DNA of 64,000 nucleotides. Source: Imbricaverruca yamaguchii. Taxonomy: Eukaryota; Arthropoda; Thecostraca; Neoverrucidae. Below the pieces are notes generated by a model, which did no database searches, had not been told where the DNA came from, and worked only from the letters and a program-made list of their open reading frames with translations. The stretch covers positions 3,237,501 to 3,301,500 of the forward strand of contig JAOTOL010001644.1 of the NCBI GenBank assembly GCA_034440575.1, read 5' to 3'. The position numbers and the translations under genes are program-made. Below, one piece after another: positions 24,575-38,470 of the stretch (position 1 is the first letter of the stretch; every line of letters begins with the position of its first letter).

Positions 24575-26655
24575 GGGTGGTGGTGGTCACCAGTTGCCAC
24601 ACCACCAGCCAAGGTGTGGTGGTCACCAGTTGCCACACCACCAGCTAAGGTGTGGTGGTCGTTAGCTGCCACACAGCCAGCCAGGGTGTGGTGGTCATTC
24701 GCTGCCACACTGCCAGCTAAGGTGTGGTGGTCACCAGCTGCCACACAGCCAGCCAAGGTGTGGTGGTCGTTAGCTGCCACAAAGCCAGCCAAGGTGTGGT
24801 GGTCGTTCGCTGCCACACTGCCAGCTAAGGTGTGGTGGTCACCAGCTGCCACACAGCCAGCCAAGGTGTGGTGGTCGTTAGCTGCCACAAAGCCAGCCAA
24901 GGTGTGGTGATCACCAGCTGCCACACCACCAGCCAGGGTGTGGTGGTCACCAGCTGCCACATTGACAGCCAAGGTGTGGTAATCACCAGGTGCCACACCA
25001 CCAGCCAAGGTGTGGTGGTCGTTAGCTGCCACACAGCCAGCTAATGTGTGGTGGTCATTAGCTGTCACACTGCCAGCCAAGTTGTGGTGGTCACCAGCTG
25101 CCACATTGACAGCCAAGGTGTGGTGGTCACCAGCTACCACACAGCCAGCCAAGGTTTGGTGATCACCAGCTGCCACACCACCAGCCAAGGTGTGGTGGTC
25201 ACCAGCTGCCACACCACCAGTCAAGGTGTGGTGGTCACCAGCTGCCACACAGCCAGCCAAGGTGTGGTGGTCATTAGCTGCCACACTGCCAGCCAAGTCG
25301 TGGTGGTCACCAGCTGCCACACAGCCAGCCAAGGTTTGGTGATCACCAGCTGCCACACCACCAGCCAATGTTTGGTGATCACCAGCTGCCACACCACCAG
25401 CCAAGGTGTGGTGGTCACCAGCTGCCACACCACCAGTCAAGGTGTGGTGGTCACCAGCTGACACACAGCCAGCCAAGGTTGGTGATCACAGCGCCACACA
25501 CCAGCCAATGTTTGGTGATCACCAGCTGCCACACCACCAGCCAAGGTGTGGTGGTCACCAGCTGCCACACCACCAGTCAAGGTGTGGTGGTCACCAGCTG
25601 CCACACAGCCAGCCAAGGTGTGGTGGTCATTAGCTGCCACACTGCCAGCCAAGTCATGGTGGTCACCAGCTGCCACATTGACAGCCAAGGTGTGGTGGTC
25701 ACCAGCTGACACACAGCCAGCCAAGGTTTGGTGATCACCAGCTGCCACACCACCAGCCAATGTTTGGTGATCACCAGCTGCCACACCACCAGCCAATGTG
25801 TGGTGGTCACCAGCTGCCACACCACCAGTCAAGGTGTGGTGGTCACCAGCTGCCACATTGACAGCAAAGGTGTGAGGATCACCAGCTGCCACACCACCAG
25901 CCAAGGTGGGGTGGTCATTAGCTGCAACACCACAAGCCAAGGTGTGGTGGTCACCAGCTGCCACACCACCAGTCAAGGTGTGGTGGTCACCAGCTGCCAC
26001 ACCACCATTCAAGGTGTGGTGGTCACCAGCTGCCACACTGCCAGTCAAGGTGTGGTGGTCACCAGCTGCCACACAGCCAGCCAAGGTGTGGTGGTCACCA
26101 GCAGCCACACAGCCAGTCAAGGTGTGGTGGTCACCAGCAGCCACACCATCAGCCAAGGTGTGGTGGTCACCAGCAGCCACACTATCAGCCAAGGTGTGGT
26201 GGTCACCAGCAGCCACACCATCAGCCAAGGTGTGGTGGTCACAAACTGCCACACCACCAGCTAAGGTGTAAGGATCACCAGCTGCCACACCACCAACCAA
26301 GGTCTGGTGGTCTTTAGCTGCCACACCACCGGCCAAGATGTGGTGGTCACGAGCTGCCACACTGGCAGTCAAGGTGTGGTGGTCACCAGCTGCCACACCA
26401 CCAGCCAAGGTGTGGTGGTGTGGTGGTCACCAGCTGCCACACTGGCAGTCAAGGTGTGGTGGTTACCAGTTGCCACACTGCCACCCAAGGTGTGATGGTC
26501 ACAAGCAACATGCTGCCACCAACGAGCACCACCAGTCAGGGTGTGGCAGTCCCCGGTCCCCACAGTGGCCCAGCAGCGCCACCAGCCAAGATGTGGCGGT
26601 CACCAGCAGTCATACCACAACAAGCAACACTGCTGGCCAAGGTGTGCTGAGTGGA
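24575..26655. repeat. 36-bp minisatellite, over 50 copies
   Basis: Unit CAAGGTGTGGTGGTCACCAG plus CTGCCACACCACCAGC, with many point variants. It is 2.1 kb long and starts about 45 bp upstream of the 24530 ACADL acceptor. Its 36-bp period keeps all frames on both strands open (for example AAGDHHTLAGGV), which creates false long proteins. Confidence 0.95.
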
Positions 26656-27540
26656 TAACATGGCTGGTCAATAACATGTTAACATGTCTGTCAGTTTCCT
26701 GTTCACATGCATTTTGCTTTGACACACCATCTTTCTTGTGATTATTGTATTCATGTGTTGAATGGTGCCTTGCATCAACACCAAACATACATAAGCATTT
26801 GCCCATACATTGAGTTTGTGCAACTCCCTCCCGAAAGGCTTTTCTTGGCCACAGAAAGGGGGGGGGGGCGTGCTGACGCCGTCTCTATTCAAGTTACCTG
26901 ATGGGAAATCACTTCCATCGTTTTTGTGTTCACAGATTTGAAGGTGCCCCAGGCGACTACTCCATGACATAAGAGGGAACATGTCAGGTCGTTTTGGTCG
27001 AAATCGCGAATTATCTAAAATTAACATGAATCACTGGCAATTAACCATACTTCATGCCTCAATGTGGTACAAGTTGTGTCATACGTGTGGTAGGATGATG
27101 GACAATTCTGCTACCCTAATCATATACATCACATAAGAGTGGAAAATGGTGGTATTCCAGATTAGCACCACAATTTTGGCTACAATCACCAGTGTATCTT
27201 GACATGAAAAAGTAAGACTTAAATGTGGTGACGCATACCAATGAAATATACTTTGAGGTTTAGAGAGTACAAGCACCATGTATAATATGACATAAGTGAG
27301 CAATTCCAGGCATCTCAAAATAGGGTAGGGATGGGGGATGGCATCTAATGCCTGAGTAATGACATGTTCCTTTTGTCTTGCATAATACGTTTTTCATTAT
27401 ATGGGCTTTATGGTGCAATGACTGCACTGGTTATGTAGTGCATATGAAGTATGAATCTGAAGCACTATGATATAAAATACTCTTCTGGCAAATATTTGTA
27501 CTGAATCTGTTATCAGCAGTGTCTGAAGTTGATTTTAAGT
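26656..27540. other. Spacer, no gene seen
   Basis: A region that could hold the missing ACADL first exon, but no convincing ATG plus donor with a targeting-peptide pattern was found. Confidence 0.35.
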
Positions 27541-27544
27541 GGAA

Positions 27545-28310
27545 GTGTGATGATGTGATGTCAAAAATAAGTGAGAATGTATATAAATAATACCTAGGGA
27601 GTGAATTTGCTCATGACCTTTCCTAATTGTTTGATGATGGTGATGATGTGTATCTGCAGAAGCAGATATTTTTGTGAAAAATGTCCCAACCTAAAATCTT
27701 TAACTTGCCTAGCTTCACCAAACCAAACCCACTTTGCATCACATGAATCACATTTGTGATCAAAAGTTGCACCAGGAATTTCTTCACATTCTTACATGCT
27801 AGCTGCAGATGCTGAATCACATGGTCAATCCAAGTGATGTTACTTTGCCTGCACATCACAAGTGTGATGATGTGTTGTCAAAAAATAAGTGAGAATGTAT
27901 ATCAATTATACCTCTGGAGTGAATTTGTGTATGACCTTTGTTAATTGTTTGATGATGGTGATGTGTATCTGCAGAAGCAGATAGTGTATCTGTTGCCTTT
28001 ACCAGCTAGCAGTGCTGCTGAGAGAAGCCATAACTGCCTTTGAAGACACAAATGTCACTCATAACCCACAATAAAAAGCAAGTGATACTTAATGATGTTA
28101 AAAAGGTGATGCTAGAAGCATTATCATTAAATGAGTCCCCACTGAACTTTCTGAATATCAGATCACCAAACCAAACCCACTTTGCATTACATTGAATCAC
28201 ATTTGTGATCAAAAGGTGCACCAGGAATTCCTTCACATTCTTACATGCCAGCTGCAGATGCTGAATCATATGGTCAATCCAAGTGATGTTACTTTGCCTG
28301 CAGATAATTT
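27545..28310. repeat. Two-copy segmental duplication, about 0.3-0.45 kb
   Basis: A block at 27547 (AAGTGAGAATGTATAT ... GTGTATCTGCAGAAGCAG) recurs near 27862. The following block at 27717 (CCAAACCCACTTTGCAT ... GTGATGTTACTTTGCCTGCA) recurs near 28165. The second copy carries about 130 extra bases between the two blocks. Identity is high but not perfect. Confidence 0.8.
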
Positions 28311-30679
28311 TGTGGTCATATTTATTATATTATGCCAGGAATTTCCAGCAACTTTAGCTGGCAATGCAGTGCAGATCTGGAATACTACCACCGAATGACA
28401 TCTTCCATAGCTATACTCTTAACCGTCCCCATATTTCCAGTCATTTCCTCAAATTTCCTCAAACACTATCTTGGAGTGGGTTGATGCAAACTGTATTTAT
28501 CTCAAAACTCATCATTACATTAAAACAAAGGAGGTGTCATCAGAAGGCACTCATTGAGTAGAGCCAGAACCCACCCCTATTTTTTAAAACATCACTAAGG
28601 GGTCTATGCATTCCTAACTAACTTGATGTTTTTAGCTCTGGGGAGCACATTTTGGGGGAGATTGGAAAAAGAAAACAATTTTGGGATCTGAAAAGGAAGA
28701 CGAAATTGCCCATGACCACACAATTTTTGTTGACCAAAAGAATATTTTTAATTTTTCAATTTGGTTTTCACTTGTCCATAATTTTTATTTTATAATGGGT
28801 AATGCAGACTGAAAAAAAAACTTTGCTTCATGTCAACTTGCTCTAGCAACAAAAATGTTTCCTAATACCATAATCTTCAATTTGAACCATAATAGTCAAA
28901 TATACAAAACTGTGTGACAAAGTTTCATTAAAATGTCTGTATCTGTAAAAGTGTGGCAACTGGTTTAACTTTTCTGGAGGTGACCTCACTCGACATTAAC
29001 TAACTTGTTGACCCTAGATGCCCAACCTCACAATTTTCACACAACACTCCAAATTAATGTGGGAAACAGTATGCCAAGCTGCAGTGCTATCTATACAGTT
29101 CTTCCACTATCTGCAATAAAAAACCTTATGGGGGCATACCAACCCCCAAGATGGGGCAGGTTAAGCAGATTTATGGGCTGCCAGAAAATTTGAGGTTTAA
29201 GGTAACTGATGTTTTTTTAATGCAATTTTTTTTTAATGTGCTGAGCATGATGTAATGACTCATTTCATCTACAAATGCATACTTCTTAGTTGGGAGGCAA
29301 AACAGGGGAGGCATTACCTAGTTGAGAGGAAATTATTTTCTTCAGAAGCATTTCAGACGAGCTTGGGTAAGGTGAGGTCAGGTTTTTTAATTTCAACATT
29401 TTTTAGATAAAAAATATTTGGAAATATCTCATTTAAAAAAGAAACAACTTGTTTTCTTGCACGTAAAGTTAGGTTGATTATGTAGCTGTCAGTAACCACT
29501 ACAATTAGTTATTTGGGCTTTAGGGTGCATAAACTTCATGTGTTACCCACCATGAAATGTAAGGTTAGGCTAGGTCAAGTTAGATTATGTAGCATTATGT
29601 TTTTCCACGATTTATGTACATTACTTTTAATGCTATGTTACCCAACTCTAGGTTCCTTTCTGGGTGTTATTTTGCCTCCCAACTGAGTATTCATTTGCAG
29701 AAGAAATAATTGGTCACATCATGTTCAGCACATTAATCATTTTACAGCAGCAATTTGCTCTTCTGTCAAGCCACTTATGATCTTTATGATCAATCCTCAC
29801 TTCAACCAAACATCTCAGACATGAACTAAAAAAGAACTTTTAAGATCAATAAGAATTGGTATCACCCAATTTTCTTTGCTTTTTCTTGGAAAAAAATGTT
29901 TCTTGGTGGTGTGAATAAAAGGATTTTAGATGGATTATTTCAGTATAATTTCCTTAAACAATTATACATTCCAAAACCCATAACCAAATAGTGGGCAAGT
30001 AACATATCTGTTGGTGCACAAACACCCTACTTGTGGGGTGTTGTGAATATTCATTAGTTGTGCTGTGCAAGGATGCCAGTAGTATCAGGTATGAACTTAT
30101 AAACTTGGTTGGCATTGATTAAGTATTATTTTCTCTGCCATTGCTCAGGAAGTTGGCTTATAACCTCAACTTTCACTAATTTAAACACAGTGCCAATTTG
30201 TCATCTGGCAGTCATTAATTGGCCACCATATTCCATAGAGCTGTGTGTGGTCTCCATGTATATCAGAAAGCATGTTACAATTTGATGTTTGTAAGGTTAA
30301 TTCTGCTTATGTTCAGCAGTATCAAAAGTAAAACCAATTTTGTTATTAAAGCTGATATGAAAATGAGATTTTGTGGCCACTGTTAATTTATACAGATCAT
30401 TAGGCATTGTCTTTTCCCTCTATCTTGTCATTAGACCACATGACCCAGCAGCAAATTTCCACTGTAAAACAGGCTATTTACATACATCGTTAGAAAAATA
30501 AATTCCGAGAACCTATAAAGTACTTTAAACTGCAAATTCCCCCCCCCCGCCCCACAAAAAAAACACAAGCTTAACCTGACTTGACTTAACCAAACCCAAC
30601 AGTTCTGTATGTTTAATGGAGGTAAAGGTGTGTAACGCATGTCTCGTAGCCACCCTAAACTACAATAAAACCCTTCCTC
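28311..30679. other. AT-rich spacer, no gene seen
   Basis: Repeated short motifs such as AGGTTAGG occur, with no coding signal. Confidence 0.45.
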
Positions 30680-30755
30680 CCTAGGTAGGTACCTATCTAG
30701 ATACCTACCTACCTATGTACAAGGTGGGTAGGTCGGTACCTACCTGCCTACCATA
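30680..30755. repeat. GGTA/TACC tetranucleotide inverted repeats
   Basis: Runs of TAGGTAGGTACC and TACCTACCTACC face each other, so the stretch can fold back on itself. Confidence 0.7.
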
Positions 30756-31849
30756 TTCATACATGCGCAAATAAAATCCTTACGTGACGCTAGTGCTGAC
30801 GGCGCGAGAAATACTGGAAGTACTGGTGAAAATCTTTTGACGGAGAATACAGCTAACAGACTGACAGTAATTCCGGTAAATTCCAAGCAGAACCATCTTC
30901 CTTTTTTAACCTTTACTCCTTAGAACGAGTAGCCAAGACCAAAAGGCTCCGGACGGAAAACCTCCGACGACTGAAAAGAGCACCACAAATGCCGCCCTGA
31001 AAAATGCTTCCAGATGTCCAAATCTTAAAACTGGCAGCAAAGTGAAGATACAATTTTCATTAGATGACGTCTTGTCCGCTCAGTGATGTCAGGTTTTTGG
31101 CCAAAAAAATATAACAAATTAGCCAAAGAAATGTATGAAATATGCCCCAGTTTGTATCATAAGCATATCCATGGGTATAACCACGGTTTCGAAATGGGGG
31201 TGGGGGGACAAATCAGGGAGGCGGTAAGTTTGTACAGAGTAGAGGGGCCTTACCCCATACCCCCAAAAACTCCTTCGATTTCAGCAACTTTATTTTCAAC
31301 GTCTCTTTGTCAGATTCACCATTGTTAAAAACCATATTTTGGGGACAAAAAGTTCCACCAAAATTAACAAGTTTCACTGCATATCACTGCCTTTTAACAT
31401 CCAGCTTTATGACGTATGTGTTGGTCCAGATTTCACAATCACCGCAGAGCAATGCTGTAAGTACGTCAGCCATTGCCCCCTGGTAGGAGGCAAAATAGAA
31501 AATATTCGACGATGATCTTATTGCAGTAAATATAGACACCCAATAACCTCTCCCATGCTTTCCTGTTTTATGGGGAGACATTTCGATGTAATGACAACCA
31601 GGGCGGATAAAGGGCATGGCACTAAGGACATGTGCCATCCACATGGAAAGTGGCCTCCCTCTGATCAGGAAAAGGTGCCCCTTTGAAAAGGTTCCAGTGC
31701 ACCCGCTCGCATTTTTCAGCCAAAGGTGCACGTATGAAAGGAAAGTGAAGGAAAGACCCCCTTCGGGAAGGACCGAGTGCAACCCGACCTCTCGAATTTT
31801 TCAGTCAGAGGCGTCGCTCCAGGTGCTTCCGCAATGACGCGGATCTAAA
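30756..31849. other. Spacer, no gene seen
   Basis: No coding signal. A motif near 31690-31810 (TTTTTCAGCCAAAGGTGC; TTTTTCAGTCAGAGGCG) recurs in looser form near 35770-35920, possibly an old dispersed repeat. Confidence 0.35.
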
Positions 31850-32810
31850 GAAATTGAGTGTTGCTGACTGGCTATCTCTTCATACCAAATATGAGCAGCT
31901 TTGGGAGAAAACGAAGAAGCGCGGGGCGACCGATGAAATGAGTTCGACCTTGGACTTTGAAAATTAATGTGATTTATGAACGATTTGCTAGAGTGCCTCA
32001 CGGCACGTTTAATGGCACCCGCGTTATAAAAATTTAAGACATAGCGACGAGGAGCGAGGACTTCGATCCTGTGGTTTGACATTGACATGTCCAGGTTTGA
32101 AATGTTACACGAGGCTCACCATAGGATATTGTTTGATACCAGATGTGGGTAGTATAGGGCGAGGAAAAAAAATGCGAGGCGACCAAAGAAATCGGTTTGA
32201 CCTTTGACCTTCGAAATTAGTTCGATTTCGTAACAATATAGTATGGCACAAGCCACGTCGAATGACACCCACTCGATGAAAACTGAACCATAAAAAACGA
32301 GTCACTTCGGGAACTTCGAAAAATTCAAACTAGTTTTTGACCTTGAAGTTTGACCTTGGCATATCCCGGTCTCAAAATCTTTGACATATCCCGGTCTCAA
32401 AATGTTACTCAAAGTTTCATCAGGCTGATATGGGTTCCAGGTAGGGTTTGGCGACCCCTCCTCTCCCCTCCCCCAAAAATGGAGGCGATCGAAGAAATCG
32501 GCTTCAATTTTACCCCATCGGGATTATTGTGAATTACCAACTTTCTTGCGCCGCACAACAAGCAACGTCGAATGACATCCATTTTCTGCAAATTGAAGCC
32601 ATAGCAATGAAACGCGAGATCATCGAAAACCTCAGTCAAACCGCTGACCTTGGCATGCGCCGGTTTGAAATGATACACGATGGTTCATCATGGGTTATCA
32701 TCTGTGGTCATATTTGGGCAGGTTTTGATGAAAACGAAAAACAATGGGAGGCGACCATAGAAACTGGTTTGTGTTGGATCTTGACCATTAAAGTGGTAAT
32801 ATGATACCTA
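31850..32810. repeat. Diverged tandem repeat, about 250-300 bp unit
   Basis: A core like GAGGCGACCAAAGAAATCGG followed by TTTGACCTTTGACC appears near 31923, 32175, 32481 and 32747. Each has similar flanks (TTTGAAATGTTACAC, AATGACACCCAC). About four old copies of a satellite-like unit. Confidence 0.65.
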
Positions 32811-34053
32811 TGTGGTTGTTTCAAGCGTGTTCACTGCAAGCAGAAGCATTTATAGTAATTGATTCGAACGATTGTAAACCCGTCGCTGAGTGCCAAAGCC
32901 AATACAAATGCGCCTGTAACACACTCGTCGCTGAATACGAATGCGAATACGACGGTAACTTGACGTACATGCTTAGAGCTGTCCATGACTCGCCTCCATG
33001 ATCTTGAAGATACCAGAGGGCACCCAGTCACGTTTCCTCAGCATATATCAATATATGCGCAGGGAATGCAGCCTAAGACGTATACAGCCTTGCGATAATG
33101 AAAATTTGTTGCCTCGCAAAGCACAATTATCCATCCAAGCGAGAACACAAGATGGTCAAGGTTCATGTTATTCAAGATGGCATGGTAGCAGACATTTCCA
33201 ACGATTGATGATTGCCATTAGTGGATTTTGTAACCACAGATAGCCCGTGAAGCTAGATCAGCTCGTAGTATTTTCGGTGATTCTTTTGCATATTTATGTT
33301 TTCATTTTATAAATGATTATGTGTAATTTGTGGCGATTATACTCAAGTAGCCAAGTCTAGGGGACACGAAAGAAGTTGGAGGGGGCAAATTGCCAACTTT
33401 CAGAAATTGGGAGGACATGTCTCCCAGCCCCCCCCAGTGGTTGCACCCATGTGCGTATCGCTAATGGCGACGTAGGAGTTGCGTTAATGTGGGGAGGGGG
33501 GGGGGGGGCAAGCGCATTTTCACTGAACCATGCATACAATGAAAGCTGGTTGTGGAATAAGCTTGTTTGGGTGCACACGCTTTCCAACTTGCTGCAAAAT
33601 GTCGACTTTTGTGCATGAACATAAAGGCTTTCCAATTGAAACGTTTTCAGAAAATCGGCATCATTAAGCTCATGAATGAATGGTGGGGAGGATCCAGGAA
33701 TTTCCATGACGGGGAAGAGCGAACCAGTGTGGATGGGCGCCACTCTCCCGGCTTGACGTGGAGCTAATGAATGCATGTGCAGACTCCCGACAACCGCGCT
33801 GTGACGAAATAGTCGCGTAATAGATAGATAGACGCAGTGTTCACGCATCACTGAACCCGGATGCTCAGCGCAGCGTTTCAGCATGGTTTCGAAATTTGCC
33901 AGGTATTGCCACATCTCATATTATCCAGCTCAGTCACCGTCATTCCGAGTTGCTGAAAGCACAGATATGCATTACTGAGCAGCTATGGATCGTACATGGC
34001 GAATGCTGGAGACTTTGCACAATCAGCAGTCACCGTGCTGCGCAGCAGCTCCC
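32811..34053. other. Spacer, no gene seen
   Basis: There is a G-rich run near 33491-33509. No supported gene. Confidence 0.4.
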
Positions 34054-34513
34054 ACCGTGGGTGTTCTGAAACGGCCTCGGCACGGGGACCAGCTCGCCGT
34101 GGGAGTTCTGAAACGGCCTCGGCACGTGGACCAGCTCCCGCCGTGGGAGTTCTGAAACGGCTTCGGCACGGGGACCAGCTCCCGCCGTGGGAGTTCTGAA
34201 ACGGCCTCGGCACGTGGACCAACTCCCGCCGTGGGAGTTCTGAAACGGCTTCGGCACGTGGACCAGCTCCCGCCGTGGGAGTTCTGAAACGGCTTCGGCA
34301 CGTGGACCAGCTCCCGCCGTGGGAGTTCTGAAACGGCCTCGGCACGGGGACCAGCTCCCGCCGTGGGAGTTCTGAAACGGCCTCGGCACGGGGACCAGCT
34401 CCCGCCGTGGGAGTTCTGAAACGGCCTCGGCACGTGGACCAGCTCCCCCCGTGGGAGTTCTGAAACGGCTTCGGCACGGGGACCAGCTCCCGCCGTGGGA
34501 GTTCTAAGACGGT
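34054..34513. repeat. 44-bp minisatellite, about ten copies
   Basis: Unit GTTCTGAAACGGCCTCGGCA plus CGGGGACCAGCTCCCGCCGTGGGA, at exact 44-bp spacing (for example 34325 and 34369). Several copies carry CACGTG in place of CACGGG. Two units share CTTCGG instead of CCTCGG, a variant that recurs in patches. Confidence 0.95.
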
Positions 34514-37485
34514 CACGGCATGGGAAAGTACCCTGCTTGACATGCTCATGCCGCATTGGACCGCATATATTATTCAGCGTATCGAGTTGCTCGTACGAAT
34601 TGGTCCCGGGTGGAGCTGGGAAGTCGCAGCAGCTTGGTAGTTCACGAAATCAACTTCCAGTTGGTGACGTCACCAACTCTCACTGCCAGCCATCCCCGCG
34701 GTCAATACACTTTGTAGTTCGTGCAATTAATACATCCTTGTTACGGCCAGGCCCCAGTTGGCACGACTAGGCTCGCTCTCGTTGCGACTCTGATCTGCAT
34801 AATCGGCCCCAGTGGCGCAGCCAGGATTATCTCAAGGAGGACTCACCAATACAAAAATGACATGGATAGGGGCGCTTCGGGCGCATTCGGCACCCGAAGC
34901 GCGCCGATAATTTTTGGTTTGATGTGGTAAAAAAATAAGAAAATGTATTATGGGATCTAGTGTAGTTTTGGTGGCTAGGGAGGTCGGGAGGGGGAGCAGG
35001 CCCTTGGGCCGCTTGGCTGCACTTTTGATCGGCCAGCATCCGAGGTAGGGGCGAATACAGGAATTGCTATTGGTGAAACATTTGTCTTCTGCGGTGGTGC
35101 CATTTCTTCGGAGGGGTGGCACTACCAAAGTACCTGAAGGGGCACCGCCGACTGAAATTCGTTGAGCGTGGGGGAGGGGGTGCATTCAAGCACACCTGAA
35201 CTGATTCTCGTGTACGAGTGCACTGCAGCCTTCACGGAGGGACGCCCTTTCCCGGCTCGAGGGATGGGAGGAGGGCGCACATTCCTCCAATACCATCCCC
35301 TGTATGCGCCCCTGATTCGAGGGCGATGCGATCGGTGTGGGTAGAAGGCACGCCGCCTCACCGACCGGCACTGGTAACGACTTAATGACACCGCCTCTCG
35401 CAAGGTGCTGTCACCGACTGACGCTCATGGCCCCGGGTCATCTGGGTCGAGAAAGCTTCAAATGACGTCATTGGTGTTTGCAGGAGAAACACAGGAAGCA
35501 TCCCGATGATCCAGACGACTGGCAATCTCCTACCGACTCTATACAAATTGATTAGCAAAAACCAGATGAAATATTCTTCATGCAGCATGTAAATGTAGAG
35601 TACAAATTGCCCGTGTACTGTGTTTTAATATGACCAGGTTTTACCGTAAAGTACCTACAGATGCATTTACAATGAGGGTTTTCACATGTGGTATTGTTAT
35701 ATTTCTGCTTATGGTGCATCAGACATTTGCATTCCTCTTTCTAACAATTTTACCAAGGCACTCAGGCGTGTACACGACCGTCCCGGAGAGGCGCCTTTCC
35801 TTCCACGGAGGAGGGCGTCTTTTCCTCTCAGAGGGGCGCCACGAGCTGAAAATTCGAAGGAGTAGGGAGGGAGAGGGAGGTGGGTGTACACTTGAGCCTT
35901 CTTAGAGGGGCGCCTGTTTCCAGCCAGAGACGTGGCTGTTTCCAGCCATGAGGATTTTCCGTGAATTGCAAATGATGTAATAAGATGTATTTTGTACATA
36001 GTTGTAATTAACGAACAATGTACTTTAGACATTATGGTCTTATCGGCCTGTGATGTGAATAAAATGTCATCCTTTGAAATCCCACTCACAAACGGTGTAT
36101 TCAGACTGAATTATGTGTGAATACGTCGCTCGTGATCTTAGTAAAATAAGCATACAGTGCATTATAATGCACTGTATGCTTTTTAAGGTATGCTGTAGCT
36201 CAGCTCTAAAGAATGTCGTACAATCCAACGCTGTGATGCACCCAGGTGAAGCGGTACGCTTCAAAATGATCAACGATTATTGATCGACGCACGCTGTGGC
36301 AGGTGAAGGCGACCTTTGCTGCTGCTGTCGCTAGATCAGTGGTTTGAAGTACCCTCCTGCTGATGGCACAGAGATCGTCACAACTGCGGGCAATACAGGA
36401 GAACGTAGTCACTAGGCCGTCAGGGAACATTCATGATGTAAGCAACTTGGCGAAGTTGTATTATTCACGGTCACGGGCACACATTTCTCACCGAGGGAGC
36501 AGAAGAACGCCAAATATATTTTGTTGTTTAATCTGGAGACTTGTTTCCACCGCGATCTTACAGGTTCGAGATACAGCCAAATATCCGACCTGAACGTCCA
36601 CGAAGTTGACATAGCAAGATGGCTTGGTAAAATGGATCTCGTCATGGTTTCCGTGCATAAAATCTTAACAAAAAGAAGAAGCAGAACAGGGCAATTCGAA
36701 TATTCGAACAAGCTGTACCTAGCAATCTAACAGAAAGCTGATCATCATTCAAAATCGTTTCAAAACATTGCCTGCCGTGGGTAATAGCAAACAGGAGTTG
36801 AACAAAATTGTGTGAATCGGATGCAAAAAGATGTCCATAATATTAGCAGCGCATTCGCATTCAGCATCATATTCGCATACTCTCCTATTTCGTTCATTCC
36901 GTTTTTCAGGATGTCATCTTTGTTGCTTGCAAAAACAAGGCAAACAGTATTTATTGTTCAGTAGGACAAGCAGTTCGATCTCCAAAGGTCAAGAATAGTC
37001 ATTCGGGTAAAAAACGGGGTACCATACAAACCCATAGTATTTCACTTAAAAGGATGATTCCAACACCTAGATGTCCGTTGTGCACCAATGATGCAACATT
37101 TCAAATTACATGACCTTCAATGTCATAGTTTGACCTAAGGCTACCAAAGTTCATTGCACTCATGTAGTCATACGTGATTCCGAATAAAATAACTGACACA
37201 TTGGATATACCTAATTCTTGCAGGTAATAGTTTACATAGCACGTACATAGAGCACATCGATCAAAATGTCATGGTCACCGATTCATTACGGATCGCAAAA
37301 ATAAAAAAATAACAAGTATGTAAATTCTTGCGTACCCGATAACTTCCGCAATATTTTACGTGGCACCATAAAGTACACCCAGACATTGGGTATAGCTTAT
37401 GGATGCAGCACATTGAAGCGTCCTACCTACTATCTCATAGTTTGGCCAATGTTCGCAAATTATTGTTTGGACCTATCACTATTAA
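34514..37485. other. Spacer, no gene seen
   Basis: Contains the palindrome at 36149-36180, described separately. No coding signal was found. Confidence 0.4.
36149..36180. repeat. Perfect 32-bp palindrome without spacer
   Basis: AGCATACAGTGCATTA is followed directly by its reverse complement, extending by one more A-T pair on each side. Confidence 0.9.
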
Positions 37486-37489
37486 CATC

Positions 37490-37880
37490 TACAGTGTACT
37501 TAATAATACCTCCCTAAATGCATTCATCGGATGGAAATTTGTTCCAAATAATCGGATAATATCGGATCGGACCAAATAATGAATCGAACGGACATTAGCG
37601 CCAAATCTCCCACTGCGCAAGAAAGCAGCACATCCAAGCATGTCCTCTTTAAGGTCACCATTTGACCTCATGTTAATGAGTGCTTTAACATTACACACTA
37701 TGAGAAAGCTACATGGTATCGAATAACATCTTCCTGAATGAATTTATCGAATGGATATTAACGCAGAATAATCGCCCTCCGAGTAAACAAGCAGCACATT
37801 CGAGCATGTGACCTTGAAAGTCAGCGTTTAACCTCAGGTCAGGTTTGATGAAATTGAGAAAATGGAAGTGGTCCACTGGG
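37490..37880. repeat. Diverged two-copy repeat, about 219 bp
   Basis: ACCTCCCTAAATGCATTCAT near 37508 matches ATCTTCCTGAATGAATTTAT near 37727. The blocks GCAGCACATCCAAGCATG and GCAGCACATTCGAGCATG, and the TTTGACCTCA-like ends, match at the same offset. Confidence 0.6.
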
Positions 37881-38137
37881 GAAAGAGCTTTCACTCATAC
37901 AAGGCATGTTTGCGATAATCCATTGAGAAACTTAACGACGTGCAATGTAGTCGTTTCATATCTTGAGACTAAGCTGCCCTATCGGGTGGTGTGTCGAATA
38001 CGCCAGAACATCGATGCTCGTACGCTACTCAAAGGAGTATAATCAGGGTAATGCTAATTATTATGCTAATAATAAACATCTTCAGATATAGGTATGCTAC
38101 ATGACTATGCATTTATGTATATAAAAGTATATAATCA

Positions 38138-38470
<333 letters not shown>

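Noticed and set aside
24484..26408. Open frames of 320-330 residues (AAGDHHTLAGGV repeats)
   Set aside because: Products of the 36-bp intronic array, open because the period is a multiple of 3.
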